Positions 34,222 to 47,790 are shown, counted from the stretch's first letter. The stretch: DNA of 64,000 nucleotides from Patiria miniata (GCF_015706575.1 NW_024037069.1:45504347-45568346); one strand, 5' to 3'. Notes: generated by a model not told the origin, from the sequence alone. Numbers and translations: made by a program.

Positions 34222-34750
34222 AGGGGTACTAGGTCCTGAAATCCCCGAAAATTTCATGTTTTGGATTGTTTATTAATCCTATTTCAAACATGTGGTTGAA
34301 AGGAAACCAACCTAATGTCTTACCGTTCCCGAGAAAAGAAAAAAAAAACCTGGTTGTTTACATCGGACACGACGGAGTACGAATACGTTTTTCGTGGCGT
34401 TGTCATACAGACGATATACACATTGTGTGTCTCGGGAACAGCGATGACCAATCACCAATGCAAAAAAAATTGTGGTTTCTTCAACGTCCGCAAAAGGCAA
34501 ACACTTTACGCGTACGAATGAAATCACAACTAGCATCCAAACTGCTCAAATTAATATGGGGTCGCAAAAGCGGACCCCGAAATTCGTTTCTCGCACGCAT
34601 AATACAGGAATAACACAAAAACGCCCAGTTTTTAAAGGATAGTTGTGTGGATGTTTCTATCCTAGTTTTAAATGTTCTTTCCGGTTAACATAATCTCTTT
34701 CAAAGTGCGTTTTGTAGCCCTATTGGGCTGTTCCAGAACCTAGTGTCCCT
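34222..34750. mobile_element. 529-bp TTAA-flanked TIR element
   Basis: TTAA at 34218-34221 and 34751-34754 borders inverted ends AGGGGTACTAGGTCCTG and the complement of AGGGACACTAGGTTCTG. The inverted repeat continues outside the TTAA: CAGCATAGCCAA (from about 34192) against TTGGCTATGCTG (to about 34772). So the true element may be larger (about 34191-34776). It abuts the 21-bp satellite element on its left. No coding capacity recognised. Confidence 0.7.
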
Positions 34751-34991
34751 TTAATAACTTGGCTATGCTGGTGAAACATTCAGCTGAAGCTCTATTATAC
34801 AATGTAATCTACCGGTCCGTTATTTGGTACATTACAAAATTTAGGGCTGTGCCATGTACCGAATGTATACTATCATCTACGGAATACAGAATAGCATTTT
34901 ACCAATTAGAAGTCTCAGGAAGATGAGGAAAAACATCCGTGATGTAAATTCATTTTGCATGAAATACATACACATGTAATATTAGTAGCAC

Positions 34992-35179
34992 GTTTGTTTA
35001 TGGTGTAAATCGAGGATTTTCTTTTGCTCCTCTTTCCTTTTCCTTTGTTTTTAACTAACTCTTATTGGTTTTGTACACGTTTTCTAATCGAGGTCTCAGG
35101 TCGTACTCGATTAGGTTCCCGTCCTCGATTCACCGATAATGTTGCACCTGTGCGTCCTCAATTTACACCATAAACAAAC
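34992..35179. mobile_element. 188-bp MITE with 25-bp terminal inverted repeats
   Basis: The left end GTTTGTTTATGGTGTAAATC (34992) and the right end complement (to 35179) match over 25 bp with one difference. A second inner inverted pair (CGAGGA/TCCTCGATTCACC) lies inside. No clear target duplication is seen, so the superfamily is open. Confidence 0.7.
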
Positions 35180-38100
35180 AATGTCGCCTATGTTACCGGT
35201 ACACACGTGTATCCGCAGGCATCATGACACTCACATGGTTGTTATTGTGAATAATTACTGTGTAATCGTGATGCAAAAGGAGCTTATAAATACATGCAGT
35301 TCAAAACCCTAATACACAGCCATGTATATAATTTTGTAATAGTGTACATTCATTACATAAATATGGGGTTCAGTACCAGTATGTACATTTGTACACGTAC
35401 CGGTATATATGTACAATGTATGATACATGTCATGCACTATGGTGCATTGATCAGGAGTCCTGGCCCAGTGAATGTGTCACTATTATTAAGGAGTGTTAAT
35501 ACATTGTATATGTATGTATGTTCTGAATATTAAAATTTCATGACTTCATCATTAACACGTCTTGGCATAAATTTATTGAAACAGAAATATTTTTCAAGTG
35601 GAGAATCATTGATTGGTAGCTACCAGTATACAAAATAATTTGTAATTTGTCCATGAAATCATTTTCAGTTGGATTATATTGTCTCCTGAGTAAACTAAGA
35701 TACATTGTACAATGTAAGTTTTAAAATTCAAAATTAGATTTTGTGGTGTTAGTAAAATTAAGAGGAAAAAAAAAACATGTGAAGATAAAAGTGCCATGCT
35801 GGCCTTTAAGTCAGTTTCCAAGAAAGTGCACTAGAGTGTGGTGAACGTCTGTGGCAAGTTCAGTTGCTCCTTTCTCTCAATTGATTTATTCCTCCGGAAG
35901 ACTTGGAAATTAGTAACGCGATCCACTTCTCTCTGTCTGTCTTTCACTTGCACCCATGTGTTGCCACTTCATACATCCAAGTCCTGTACATCAGGCTCTG
36001 ATTCTTGCCTCTGGGTTTTTTTTTTGGCTGCGCAGATGACGTCAATGTATGCTCTTGTGTACATAGCAGCATTACCGATGGCTTGCGTTTAAATGCAACT
36101 GCGTTGATGGAAAGACTCTCATTGATAAATGAAGCAGAGTGGGGATATTGTCCTGCGTTGTTGATGATTTTGGTTTGAAATTTTGTATTTTGTCATATTC
36201 AGTGCAGCTGCTCGATATTTTTTTCAAATTAGTTTAAGATTCAAAACATTAATCGTGTGTTTTGCATAATATTTGCATAAAATATCTGCCCATGGTCTAG
36301 AGTATTTTGGATACAAATTCCCACCACTGGAATGACTGGCGCATCGACAGACGTGGCAGCCATGTTTTTAGCATGGCCTTATGATACTTGCCCAAGTAAC
36401 CGGCTTAGCATGTCACATTATGTACTTGTGCCAGGCTCAATTAAGCGCAAGAATTAAGTCACGTGAGAGTTACGCTTGGACGAGTAAGGGGTGAGGGGTA
36501 GGGGTGTATCGAACTTGCTCATTGAATACTTTGCTTGGTTTGAAATTCCTGATCTCAAACAAAATAATTTTCTGGAATTGAATGTCATTTATCAAACTGA
36601 AACGTGTAGTGTTTCACATAATTTTCCTGTGTACTTTCAATAGCATCTGTGTTAAAAAAAAGGATAATAGAAATGGAACAATAGACCTAAAATTTCACAA
36701 TAAATTCAACACAAGTTACACTAAATCTTAAGTTAGTAAAAAATTCATTATTGATATTCATGAGCGATGTTTTGCTACAGTTTGAAAAAAAAGGCAAAGC
36801 TGAATTTTTCAGCTGGACAGTTCTGGCCTAATCGTAATTAATTTTGTTTGTCTGCTTATCTGACACTCCTGCTGACTTGTGACTGATCTTGTGAATAACA
36901 TGATTGTTATATTGAATGTTGCATAAAGGTGTCTGTAGCCTAGAGCATTTGTGAGCTGTTCAGCCTGCTGTGTGAGACACATTTAAATGCAATTGTGGTC
37001 TACTCTGAATAAATGAGCTCACCCTAATGTTTTGGTATCTGCTGTGGATTGATTCTGAGTTACCAATAAGGGAGGCATTGAAAGACGATGGTACAGTGAC
37101 TCTCAAGGTGATGTCATGAACACTTATTGCTGTAGTGTGGCCAGGAAAAAAAACAACCCAGTTGTGATTAGATTAACTTCATCACAGCCAGCCATCCAGG
37201 CGTCAAGATTTAACCGCAGATCTGTTAAATGCACACTGTGATAACAAATTGTGGGTGGAGTTGATCCACCCTGAGAGCTTAAAGCTTGGCTTCTACAGAC
37301 CCGAACACTCTCACAATCATAAAAGTGCTTTTAGGGACCAAATTTTGGGGATCATTAAATATTCACTGTGTGTGTAGCATCTCCCAATGGCCAGGCTAAG
37401 CCCCTGCATGCTGCAAGCTGGGATCGCCCGTGCACCCAGGCGGAATTCCCATCATCTTCATCCAGAGATCTCTCTCGGGGTATGGTAATGTTTATTGATT
37501 AAACACGACTGAGGACTCTCTGCCTCCGATGGTTATGAAGGAGTCTGACCTATATATCATAGGAGAGTTAACTAAGCCATGTGGTGCACCGACCAGCTTT
37601 CTGAAAGTATTAGTTTTAGGGTCGTTTGCAAATAATTTGATTAGGACTGATTATTCATTGGAGAGCAGTTACAAAACAATTTGGTGAAAGGCCGCGTTGA
37701 GAGATTGTTAAAAGCCAGTGTTGATGAGGGGAACAGTTCAAAGGACGAATCTTCAGTTGCTGGATGGAGAAGCCAGAAAGTGTGCTGCGCAAGTCTTATT
37801 CCAGCTTCGGTTCAAGGATGAACAGACGTAGCGGAAACATGGATGAGTAGAAGCCGCTTTATAATGAGGGACTAATTGGTCCGGCACTAGACAATGAAGA
37901 GTCATCTCGGCAGAAGGGTTTGCCCTTTTTAACTGCGCTTCATCACCAGTAATACCTACATGTTCCTGAAGTTTTTTCTTCGCTCTAATCATTAAGCGTG
38001 AGGCTTTTATTAAAATTTACAATGTACATTGTACTGTAGATGATTTTGTAAAGCAGCTTAACTAAGAGAAACACTTCGTTGGCTTCTGTGCAGTCAAACA

Positions 38101-38904
38101 TCGGTGTATTCTTGCGAAGCATTAATTGCAACCAGTGTTGTGTTTTGAAACTTCAAAGGAAGCTATTTTCTTTGGATTAATCAGTTTTATGTGCCCGTTC
38201 TTCAAGGATCCCCTGGTGGATGTCTGGATGGATGTTCATCGACGTTAGGAGTTATGTGGAATCAGTCCATTCGTATGATTTATTCCTGCTTTTAATTAGC
38301 ATTGTTGTGTGGCATTGACAAGATTTTAAACTTACATTTAGTAAGCCAAAACGGATTGAATTTTGTGTATACATACAAATGATGTACATGTGATATCATT
38401 AGCTAGTCTTGCAGTTCACCACCATTTTTATGAAGGAAAGGACATAAAATTCTTTGTACTACATTGTATGCAACTCCTCTCTATCAATTTAGCCTGTCCA
38501 CGTATAAAAACAGTGATAAAATGAGGGTTTGCAACTAATTACTGTTAAGTTTTTAAATTTACACAATCCACTAAATCCAATTTTGTCAGCTAAAGAAAAG
38601 ATGAAAGAAGTTTGCAAGGAAAGAACAAAGTCGATTAAAAAGTCTAGTTAACAGGTGTATCTTAATGCAGTTTTCCTGGTATGGCGGTAAGTTAAAGTGT
38701 GTCTTACAGCATACACTTGTGATCTTTGTTTTTCTATCATGAGGAATGTTCAGAAGATTATTATTTTCAATGGCCAAACAGTTCTTTTGTTGATCCTTTT
38801 GGTGATTTTGTTTATGAATTGCCTCATGTGGAGTTCTCTTGTGGATTGACATGCCCTGTCATTTGTCATGGCCTCTCATTTAGATTTGACCCAGGCAACA
38901 TGTG
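35180..38904 (+). other. Intronic stretch, no exon recognised
   Basis: AT-rich sequence inside the presumed large intron. Open frames are short. No convincing acceptor/donor pair with a conserved reading frame was found. Confidence 0.45.
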
Positions 38905-38995
38905 AGGAATTACTTGATTTAGTCTGCCGGGACTCGAACCAGTGACCTCCTACTAAGTAGTCCAGATGTCTCACCTTTAGATTCAGAAAACTTGG
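38905..38995 (-). repeat. tRNA-derived SINE copy
   Basis: On the minus strand, GGTGAGACATCTGGACTACT, then AGTAGGAGGTCACT and a B box GGTTCGAGTCC (38930-38940) match the copy at 57655-57735 closely. The A box is degraded. Confidence 0.6.
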
Positions 38996-39191
38996 CTTGC
39001 TACCTATACCGTACATAGCTGGGTTAGCTGGCTGATGTGGATCCTATGAAAAGGGTAGAAGTTGGTAACGCAACCCGGCCCTTGGCATTTTATGGACATT
39101 GCTTGGATATAGTATGGAATGTTTTGGTGGATTTGAAATGTCAAGCTGAATACATTATTAGTAATCATTGCAGTTGAGTTTTTCCCAACTG

Positions 39192-39494
39192 AGGATTTTT
39201 CACGCTGTCATCTCACCTACCCATGGATGTTGCAATAAATGCGGGTCCATTATTAGTGAAACTGGTGCCATCAAACCTGGGTAGGCAAGGCGTACCGTTC
39301 ACACATGTACACCAGGTACATGGGTCAGCTGAGACTGGTCCCAACCAGAGTTGGATTTTACCCATGTAGAGCGCTGGACCGGTGTAGAAGCCATGTTGGA
39401 TTCTAAAGCTAGTGAGACAGGGGTTCCTGAAATCTCCAGGTGGACCTGAGACCAACACAAAGATTTTGGATAGTGTGAAAGAGCCTCTAGCAGT
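39192..39494. mobile_element. TIR element, first of two copies (see 56226-56612)
   Basis: It starts with TTTTTCACGCTGTCATCTCA and ends with ATAGTGTGAAAGAGCC, roughly inverse. Inside are ATTTTACC, GTTGGATTCT, GCTAGTG and TTCCTGAAATCT in the same order as the copy at 56226. It is diverged and non-coding; a 118-codon minus frame over it is spurious. Confidence 0.55.
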
Positions 39495-41807
39495 GCAGGT
39501 TACCTCTCTCCCGGATGTGTCGTGCTTGCTATTTATTGCGCATTCATGAAACGCCATAAAAAGAAACAATTTCCTGTTGTTAATTGGAGGACTCAGCTGT
39601 GCTATTGATTGCTTGGATGTAATTGAGATATGGCCATCCTCCCTGTATTGTAAGGATCTTCTGAAAGTAATTAACTTACATGTAGGTTGTATGTACTATG
39701 GTGCAATGTACCGGTACATTTCATTGGTGGGTTTGACCAAAGTACGGTACAATTGTGTAAATATATGAATTTTCCAGACAAACTCTGTCATCAAATTTTA
39801 CTAGTTGAACATTACGTGAGGTATAGGGTCAGGAGTGAAGTACTGGTAAATGCTAAGGATATGAACAGAGCCAAAATACAGTTTGTAGTTCATAATTGAT
39901 ACAGAATAGTAGTACATGTACATGTACATGTACCATACATGTGTACATGACCTATGTACGGTAATAAAACAAGGGTTTTATAATTTTTTTTGGCAAGGAA
40001 TCATTTGAGTTTTTTTTCAATGCTGGTCGGCCGACCAGTGTTGCAAATTGAGATACATGTACAAAACATCCACTTTTCTTGAAAATGACAGCACACTCTA
40101 GGCACCATGATTTACAGGATGCTTAAGATTGTCTTTCACTATTCAGTCCAATAAGGTACCGATACGTATACATGTGTAATAATAATTTGGTAGTTTTTTT
40201 TTTTATGTTTGCAAATGTTGAATCCTTTTAAGTATAAAAATTACCATTCAAGCAAATGTTTTTATTGGAAGTTTTTCTTCAACAATGAAGAGAAATGTAG
40301 TTTTGTTCATGCACATGTACCGGTAGCACCGATAGATAGTCTATTATTACTTCATTCATTGTTTATTTGTAACAAACTTGCATTTGTTGGGCAGATGGGC
40401 TAACATATTGGAAATTTCCTTGTTCCCAAACCTGTCTCAAAACTCACGCACTGTCTCAAACAAATTGCACTAATGGCTACAAGTGATGGCTTCCCTCCCA
40501 CACAATTTCCTTGAGGTCTTTTCTTTTCTTAAGTTGTACTCTTTCCTCTATTAGTTGAGTGATTGAGCTGCTTTTCTGAGAACCGTAGATTGTTTCACCA
40601 GCGATGTGTGCATGTGATTGATCACCAGAGAAAAATATAGTTGGATGTTTGTGGTGTTTCTATTTTTGTTAGCAAGACACCAAAATGGAGTGAGATGACC
40701 TACCGGTAGCATTGTCCATTTGTGCCGGCTTGATAGCAAGGGTTTATTAGGTTGACCCAAAATGCCTTCCAGTACCGGTATATGTACGTCAGAATTAAAA
40801 AGGTGATTGTTTGACGTTAATAGGCTGTTTTCTTCACTTGACAGCACATGTGTAAGTTTGTGACTTACGACATCTTCAACTTGACTGCTATTCACGTGTA
40901 CAATGTCAAAATTGCCCATCAAAAATGGAATAGAAATTTACAACAAGTTTTGATAGATTCTTATATTTACATCACATGTAAGTTGGTACAATGAGACACA
41001 TTTGTATTAGTCGGGGGTACTTTTTATGTTTAAACAAATAAGAGTGCATGGGACTAATTGAACCTTTGTGATAACACTAAGACAGACAACGGTGACTCTT
41101 TAAGCATTGTGGTATGTGGAATCTCTGACCAGACTGGAGGTACCGGTCCGGTACCGTACCTATTCGGTACCATAGTTCACAGATACCAACACGTACGCAC
41201 GTGTACAGAAACACGCCAATGTACGGTACTGGTACTGCCTGAAATATGTGGAAATAAAAATATCTTTCAACTGGACAGATGGTGGTGATACATCTTTGTG
41301 GTCCCATTGGGTAAACCTACGGTAGATGCACGGAGGAAGACGCATATTGTGCCATTTCTAAAATGTGTTGGTTATCCTAAAATCATAATGCCTAAATTGG
41401 TGACTTTTTGCTTTGTACTTGCAAAGTACCATTTTTTTGTTTGCTCAAAATTGTCTTAATTCAGTGCAGAGTATTGCCATTTAAAAGCTTGACTTGGCCA
41501 TGCTATTTGTACATGTTTAGGTAACATTTTTTCTTTATGGTCTGCAAGGAATTTAGGTTAATTCTCTGAAGACTGTCTTGAGAATTTGTTGGTGTATCCA
41601 GGGATGCTACATTGGTACACCAGTCATTTTGGTGTCAAGACTAGAGGTGACATTTGTGGCTCAAGTTTAGACATTCACTCTCAGTGGACACGTCAGAGTG
41701 TCATGCCAGGAGTTTTTCCATTGGTTCTTGGGATTTGCTGGAGACTGGAGCTGGCCTAGAATAGAAGTCTTGGAAGTTTTGGAAGTCCTGTGTCCTTTAC
41801 ATGTAAA
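39495..41807 (+). other. Intronic stretch with palindromic CCGGTA motifs
   Basis: No exon recognised. It contains a dense group of self-complementary motifs at about 41139-41171 (GGTACCGGTCCGGTACC) and runs of TGTACATGTACATG near 39917. Confidence 0.45.
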
Positions 41808-42588
41808 TGGGCAATTCCACACTAATGGGCCAAAAGTGTGACATTTGAGAAGACCTAAGTTTTGATGATAAAACTGCGATCTTGGTCTCTCAATTTTTTC
41901 TGTAAACATTGCAAGTTTCGAACAAATGTCCTCACCTGCAAATGATATAACTGGTTTTGTATTTTCGAAAATATAGTGGATATTGTTTGAAAAAGTATTA
42001 CGTACGTAACGAAGGACAGACATTTTAGATAAAGTCACAAAGTAAGCATAAAGTTTAATGATCCTCCAATGTTGACTTATTTACATGTAAGAAGATGTAC
42101 TCTTGAGGAATACTTATCAGTCAAAACCTAGAAAATTCGGAGGCAGTGTGAAGAATTATTTGATATTTTATAATCAGGATTTATACGAACAGACTGGTCA
42201 TTTGTCACAAAATGTCTGTCCCTGTTCGTACGTAACCTTAATCACATCATAAATTTGAAGCCAGTGTGAAAACTGTTATATTTTCGCTTGATAGCAATGT
42301 GAAATGGCTTAATAATGTCACTGGAAGTGCCTATTAGAAACTGAATTTGTCCTAAGCACCCTTTTCCTAGCACAGTGTGTCTGTCCACGATACATATGTA
42401 TCACACAGAAAAGATGCTATTTTCTAAAAAAAAACACCAAGGTGTCATCTTTTGTCTTGTCATGTCCTAGTCACTTTCAACTTAGCAAGGTATAGGAGAA
42501 AACTGAAGAAAATACTAGCTCATCTTTTACCCTTTATACGCAACATCCATAAACTTATCTAATTGGCCCATTAGTGTGGAAATGCCCA
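41808..42588. mobile_element. 781-bp TIR element with GGGCAATTCCACAC ends
   Basis: Left end TGGGCAATTCCACACTAATG (41808) and right complement (to 42588) match over about 26 bp with one difference. Inside, a TACGTAACGAAGGACAGACATT-like motif at about 41999 recurs inverted at about 42210-42238. The 49332-51317 element shares its ends and a related inner motif. Non-autonomous. Confidence 0.75.
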
Positions 42589-43034
42589 AAATGGCTTTGC
42601 TTGTAGACAGAAAATTGCCCATTACATTGCGTATTTTTGCCAAAGGTTGTTGAGAAGTTCTATAATTTAATTTTATGAAATATGATTGGATGTTATTGTC
42701 TGGCACAAATAGGCAGATACATTTCAATCTGCAAGACCTTTAGTCTGGTCTTTTCCTAAGGGTGGGGCAGTGACTCTACTTGAATAATGCAATCTGTTGA
42801 TCAGATCATTTTCACACCAATTATTATTATTTTATTGTTATTTATTTGTGGTAATAACCATGATAACATTCCTCAAAAGCACCCTACATTTGTACATGTG
42901 GGTATACTGATACTGGTAGTTTGCAAGCCTGTTAAGAAACCTGTTACTAAGAGAAGACAATGAAGAAATTACAGTTTTAGACGTGGGAGGAAAACCCCAG
43001 AAGAAAATTTTAGGTAAAACCCACGGAATCAGGT
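42589..43034 (+). other. Intronic stretch, nothing recognised
   Basis: AT-rich sequence without a supported exon or repeat. Confidence 0.4.
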
Positions 43035-43084
43035 ACATGTACAATGTATGTACCCGTATACATGTACATGTATGTAGGGAATGA

Positions 43085-43180
43085 AAACCATATTGCCTCA
43101 TGTGGACCAGGGCAGGAATCGAACCCGGGCCATCGAGGTGGAAGGCAAGGAAAAACCACCGCGCCAACCTGTCTCCCTAT
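43085..43180 (-). repeat. tRNA-derived SINE, second type
   Basis: On the minus strand, an A box (TGGCGCGGTGG, 43156-43166) and a B box (GGTTCGATTCC, 43115-43125) are spaced as in a tRNA-derived Pol III promoter. The sequence differs from the SINE at 38905 and 57655. Confidence 0.6.
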
Positions 43181-45300
43181 GCCCTTGGTGCAGAACTCAG
43201 TATGAAATTCAAATGTGGAAGGCAAGTTCTACAAGACTGCCTTGGATGTCATTTACATTGTAAATGCTGTAGGGGCCTCTACCGGTACGTTGCCACTTAA
43301 GCAATGGTAAAAGTACACCAACAACACAATTTACATCAGACTTTTTCTCTTGAGGCATTATTCACATTCAAGTTCATTTCTTTAGTTTTTTTTCCCTACA
43401 AATGTTATTCCAGTATGGCGACTGTCCCTGATTGTGAAAGTGAAAGTTCCATCGGTTATAAATACCAAAAACTGACCTTCTTCCTCCAAGTTAAAATTGA
43501 TGTACCCGTTGTAAAAGCTCAGATTATTTTGCAAACATTGTACGTTATTTATCATAATGTACATTGAGGTTTTATTGATTTTTTTGTGGCTATGGTACAT
43601 GTGGAAGAGAGATGTCATTTGAAGAAACATGCTACAATGTACCTTTTGTAAACAAAACTAATGAAGATGATGTGAACAACTTTATCATCCGTTGCAAGGA
43701 TTTCTGGCTACAATGTACGTAAGAAAAGGCCCTTTTAATTTATGATGAGTAACATTATTTGTCTGCACACTCAGTTTCTAAAAAAGTAATAATGCTTATA
43801 TATCTGAATAAAAAAGAAATCCTTTATTGTCAAAGATGGGGCCCAAACAGCTCTGGGTGCAATTGGTGAATTTTACAAGCGCAATGTACATGTACATGTT
43901 TTATGCACTGTCAAATTAACGATTACATACATCAGGTACCGGTAGATACCGGTACTTGATGATTTCTGGCATAAACTGTGGAGCTGTATCACCTGTTAGT
44001 CCCAAGTTGATCTCGTCAGTCATAAAAGACAGCATTTACTGTGCAATGAGTTTCTGGCTAATTCTGCTATTTGGTTGATTACACACATATGTACATTTAA
44101 CTGTCCATATGTTTGTAAAGGTCCCGATTAAGGTTCAATGTTTGTCTCTCTGAGCGTTGCTCTGTCATGACAGCAAGGATGACGTTAAATCTGTGACTGT
44201 CTCATGAATGAAAACACGTACACCCCTGAACACAGCAACCAGGCAATTAATAGGCGTCTGGCCGTCACCGCTTCATTGTACAATTTCTTGCTGGCTGAGT
44301 TTGCACGCAAGCACATCATACATGTCACTAGGACCTGTATAACACACACACACTGATCAGCGTTATGTAAACCGCATTTGTGCCTCGGACATCGCTTGTT
44401 GCTGTTGCCGTGGATTTGGGGGAATTCAGGTTGTTGCTCGTAGTGAAAGTGGCTGCCTTGTATCAGCAGGTATATCATGGAGATCTGTTGACGGTATGGT
44501 ATTGATTTTTGGATGGATTATATTCGTGTTGTCATTGTTCCTGTGCCATTTGGATGTTTAACGTCAAGAGGCTTGCCAGAACACAGGAAATGCACTGTAC
44601 TTTATGGTATTCGGGTACTTGTAGTTCAAGAGAATACTACGCCTGCTCATGGTTTTAGGAGATGCTTTTTCCTACAGTTCATAGACTTGCTGCTTGTTTG
44701 AAATATTTACCTTTAATTTGTAAACATGCATACATGTGCATCACTATTGTCTTAAAATGACATCATGTTTTGTTTCTCCATGGCGACACTAATTTTGATT
44801 ATAGCTGCAACATCCACTTCCAAGAATTAAGCTAACTTCTTGCCATGCGGTGTACGGTTTAGCTAAGCTTCGTTGATTATCAACTGAAACATGGACGCCA
44901 TCACGGGATGTCATACAGATGAGCGTGGATCCTGACAAGATGTAATAGTCTGTCAATTCTTCACACTCGATGGATATAGACTGCTGTGCCCCTTTGCAAC
45001 ATAAAATTATCCGGGCTGTCTTTTTTATGAGTGTGTATGTAGGAGACAGTGATGGACACTGTTTGAACTCACAATCAAGAAGAGCTGTATGGCACTCAGG
45101 GTTTGCAAGAAAGATGCGGTTGTTGTGGTTTTACAGAGTGTTACCAAGCTGGTTGTCACTTACCATCAATATTGAGACTCTTTGCCATTAATTCATGTCC
45201 CTGTTGGGTAACATCCATCATCCTGTCAGTGCTGTGATAGAACATTCCAAGAAAGAGGAGGCATCTTGAATTTACGACTCCCAAAAATAATGTCATAAAC
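43181..45300 (+). other. Intronic stretch, nothing recognised
   Basis: AT-rich DNA with TACCGGTA/TACATGTA motifs. No supported exon. The final part (from about 45230) would be the promoter of the candidate first exon at 45340. Confidence 0.4.
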
Positions 45301-45339
45301 TGTCACCGATCTGTCACGACTGAGAGAGAGAGAGAAGCT

Positions 45340-45452
45340 ATGGCGTCACTCAGCAACATATTCCGCATTGATCGTGGATCATACGAAGTGTACAAGACAC
45401 AGAAGAAAGAGTTGGGAGTCAGACACCAAAACCTCAAGATGTCAACACACAG
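45340..45452 (+). CDS. Candidate alternative first exon of the unrecognised gene
   Basis: After a GA-repeat leader (GAGAGAGAGAGAAGCT) an ATG at 45340 opens 37 codons plus 2 bases, ending at a donor CACAG|GTAAAG. The peptide MASLSNIFRIDRGSYEVYKT continues with a basic Lys/His/Arg stretch. The phase (2) equals that of the 30027-31340 exon, so both can splice to the acceptor at 56048: CAG + T gives …STHR/S-ENTHKP. No pyrimidine-rich acceptor precedes it, so a separate promoter is more likely than an internal exon. Family unknown. Confidence 0.5.
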
Positions 45453-46429
45453 GTAAAGTATAAAGTGCTTTTTGTCATGCTTTTGATGTGATTTTTAAAA
45501 ATATTAATTGCTTGTAGAAAAAAAATCTGATTGAGCAAGTTCCTAGAGGCAATGTAAATAATCTGCAGAAACAGTACAGTGCATGTGTATTGTACTTTTA
45601 GCAAAGCTATTATTATATTATGCACAATTGTGTCAATCCTCAGGCAACAAGCTTTGAAATTTTGTAATAAAAAGACTTGTGACCTCCTTTCAGGTTGACA
45701 ATTAAATTGCAGCCTTGTGATGGTAATCAGGCTGTCAGCTGTGATTGATAAACTTGTGGAAGTAAAATAGTACACATGTTTGCACCTCACTTACACCAAG
45801 ATACATTGTAATTTCAACTGATTAAATCATTCAAGATAGAAATTAATCTTCCGATGAGTGATGAAGGATTGTATGCAGAGAGAGTTTGAAGGGTTTAAGT
45901 CTGAGATTGAATTTCTGAAATGTACTAAGACTTTTGATTCCTTGTATCGTCAGACCCCCTAAAACGGCGTGGTCCTATTTCGACGCACTCGCATTCAATT
46001 TGCGTTGGACAACGCGTGCGCTTTGGAAGCATTACCTACGCCGTTTATGGTGACTGGAGGATACGTGTACTTCGCTTGTCCCCACTGCCCAGTGCCCAAC
46101 CAAGGGCGCTGGTGGGGGTTGATTTGTTTTGTGAAGGAAGTGCAAGTCATGGTACATTGTAGGTCACTTGCAAACATATCTTGTGCCAAAGGGTCAATCA
46201 CACACGGAAGAGCTGACAGTGACACGCATCAGTGGGTAAACAGTTTGTCCAATGAGAGCTGAGACTGTGTTGACACCGGGTCATCGGTTTAAAACAAGAA
46301 TCGTCCAATGAGAGCTCAAAGCAATTAGCCTCAGCAGTGCACTTAGATGCGGTGGTGCGGATGAGAGAACTCCTTGCACAGGTGCCCCATTACACTGTGA
46401 GAATGGTCAAGTTCAGAAGGACTTGAATG
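45453..46429 (+). other. Intronic stretch, nothing recognised
   Basis: Sequence following the donor at 45453. No exon or repeat recognised. Confidence 0.4.
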
Positions 46430-46550
46430 CTTAGCTTGTAATCTCGTAATCGTAATCGTAATTGTGTCTGTTTCTCTTTATGTTATTTTTTGTTGTTGCA
46501 GATTTGTGTTAAGCTCTTTGTTCTTTGTAAAGCGCTATATAAATACATGT
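46430..46550 (+). repeat. Probable L2/CR1-type retroposon 3' tail
   Basis: The run TCGTAATCGTAATCG, T-rich segment and TTGTAAAGCGCTATATAAAT are typical of L2-like LINE tails and their SINEs in marine animals. A related tail in reverse may lie at about 60535-60590. No coding part remains. Confidence 0.4.
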
Positions 46551-46628
46551 ACCATGTATTATACGACTAAATGTACCATTAAGGAGACAAGGTGTCGTAA
46601 TTTCTTCGAACGGTGGGAGACATTGGTC

Positions 46629-46658
46629 ATTAGGGAGACATTTTCATGTCTCCCTAAT
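46629..46658. repeat. Perfect 13-bp-stem hairpin
   Basis: ATTAGGGAGACAT, TTTC loop, ATGTCTCCCTAAT. A related AGGGAGAC/TCCCT motif lies just outside. No T-run terminator context is relevant in this genome; the role is unknown. Confidence 0.7.
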
Positions 46659-46680
46659 GTCACAGCCTCCCTTTAGAGGC

Positions 46681-47790
46681 ACAATTTTAATGTCGCAATT
46701 AGGTTATATTTGTTGCTCATGGGCTAATTAGTAAATATACCAAAATTCATGGAAAAAGGACAAGGGAATATTGGGTTAGGGCACATAAAATTTTAAGTTT
46801 GAAAAATTTTGCGCACAAGTCTATAGGGATGTCCCCCAAATGTCCAATCCAGGGTAATTATTATTATTATTATTATTAGCTGTTGCTTGCCTGGCTCTCA
46901 TGCAAAGACAATAATGGGTTTGTGAACAATCAAAATAAATCACTTTATGTAGTGTGCTTTTCTGAGACAGTGACAGTTTCTGTTTAAAAATCTATCTTGA
47001 TGTTTTGCATGTTTTTGATGCATACATGTACATGTAAGTGTAATTTACACGTGCATGTAACAATCATGAAAGAAAATATGTGAAATACATCAATTTGATT
47101 CTTTTAAAGAATGTTAAATATTATTGACCTGAATGATGGAGACTACTGTGCCTGGTTTTATAAGTAAGCTACTGTACTAACCTGTTTGTATATATTTTGA
47201 AGGAATTCTACAAGTTATGACATTTTTTTCCCGCAATTGTTTTTAAAAGAGTGTCCAAACACCGTAAGGTTGATTTCCAAGTTTTCTGCTAAGAAGCAGT
47301 GGATTTGACTTCATGAAATCAGACAATAAATGTTAAGTATAAAAGGGTTATTCCTTTTCAGATCTTTTTCTCCACGTACTTAGCATCATTACAATATGCA
47401 GTACACGCACAGGTGCATTTTCAAGACATAAAATCAATCTGTGGAGTTTGTCCGCCAAAATAATGCATCATGTCTGACAATCTTAAAAGTCAACCCAGAG
47501 ATCCAAATGCATGACTTGCATCAATCATTTACAAAGCTGCTGCCAAACATTAACTTGTCATCTTTGCGGATGTGATTCTTGGGATGACAGCTAGATCCCA
47601 TGCATGTACATGATTTACAGTGTATTCTGTGCGCTTATAACTGACAGTCTCTCCGCCATTAAAGTCACGATTGAACTTCAGAGTCATTAGTATCGTCTCC
47701 TCGTCAAACGCCGCAGCAGAAAAAAGTCACGTATCTTGCTCTCATCTGGATCAACTTACCGTTGCTTTTGATGCATGTGCACAGTATGAT
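46681..47790 (+). other. Intronic stretch with an ATT microsatellite
   Basis: An (ATT)n tract lies at about 46857-46879. No exon recognised. Confidence 0.45.
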
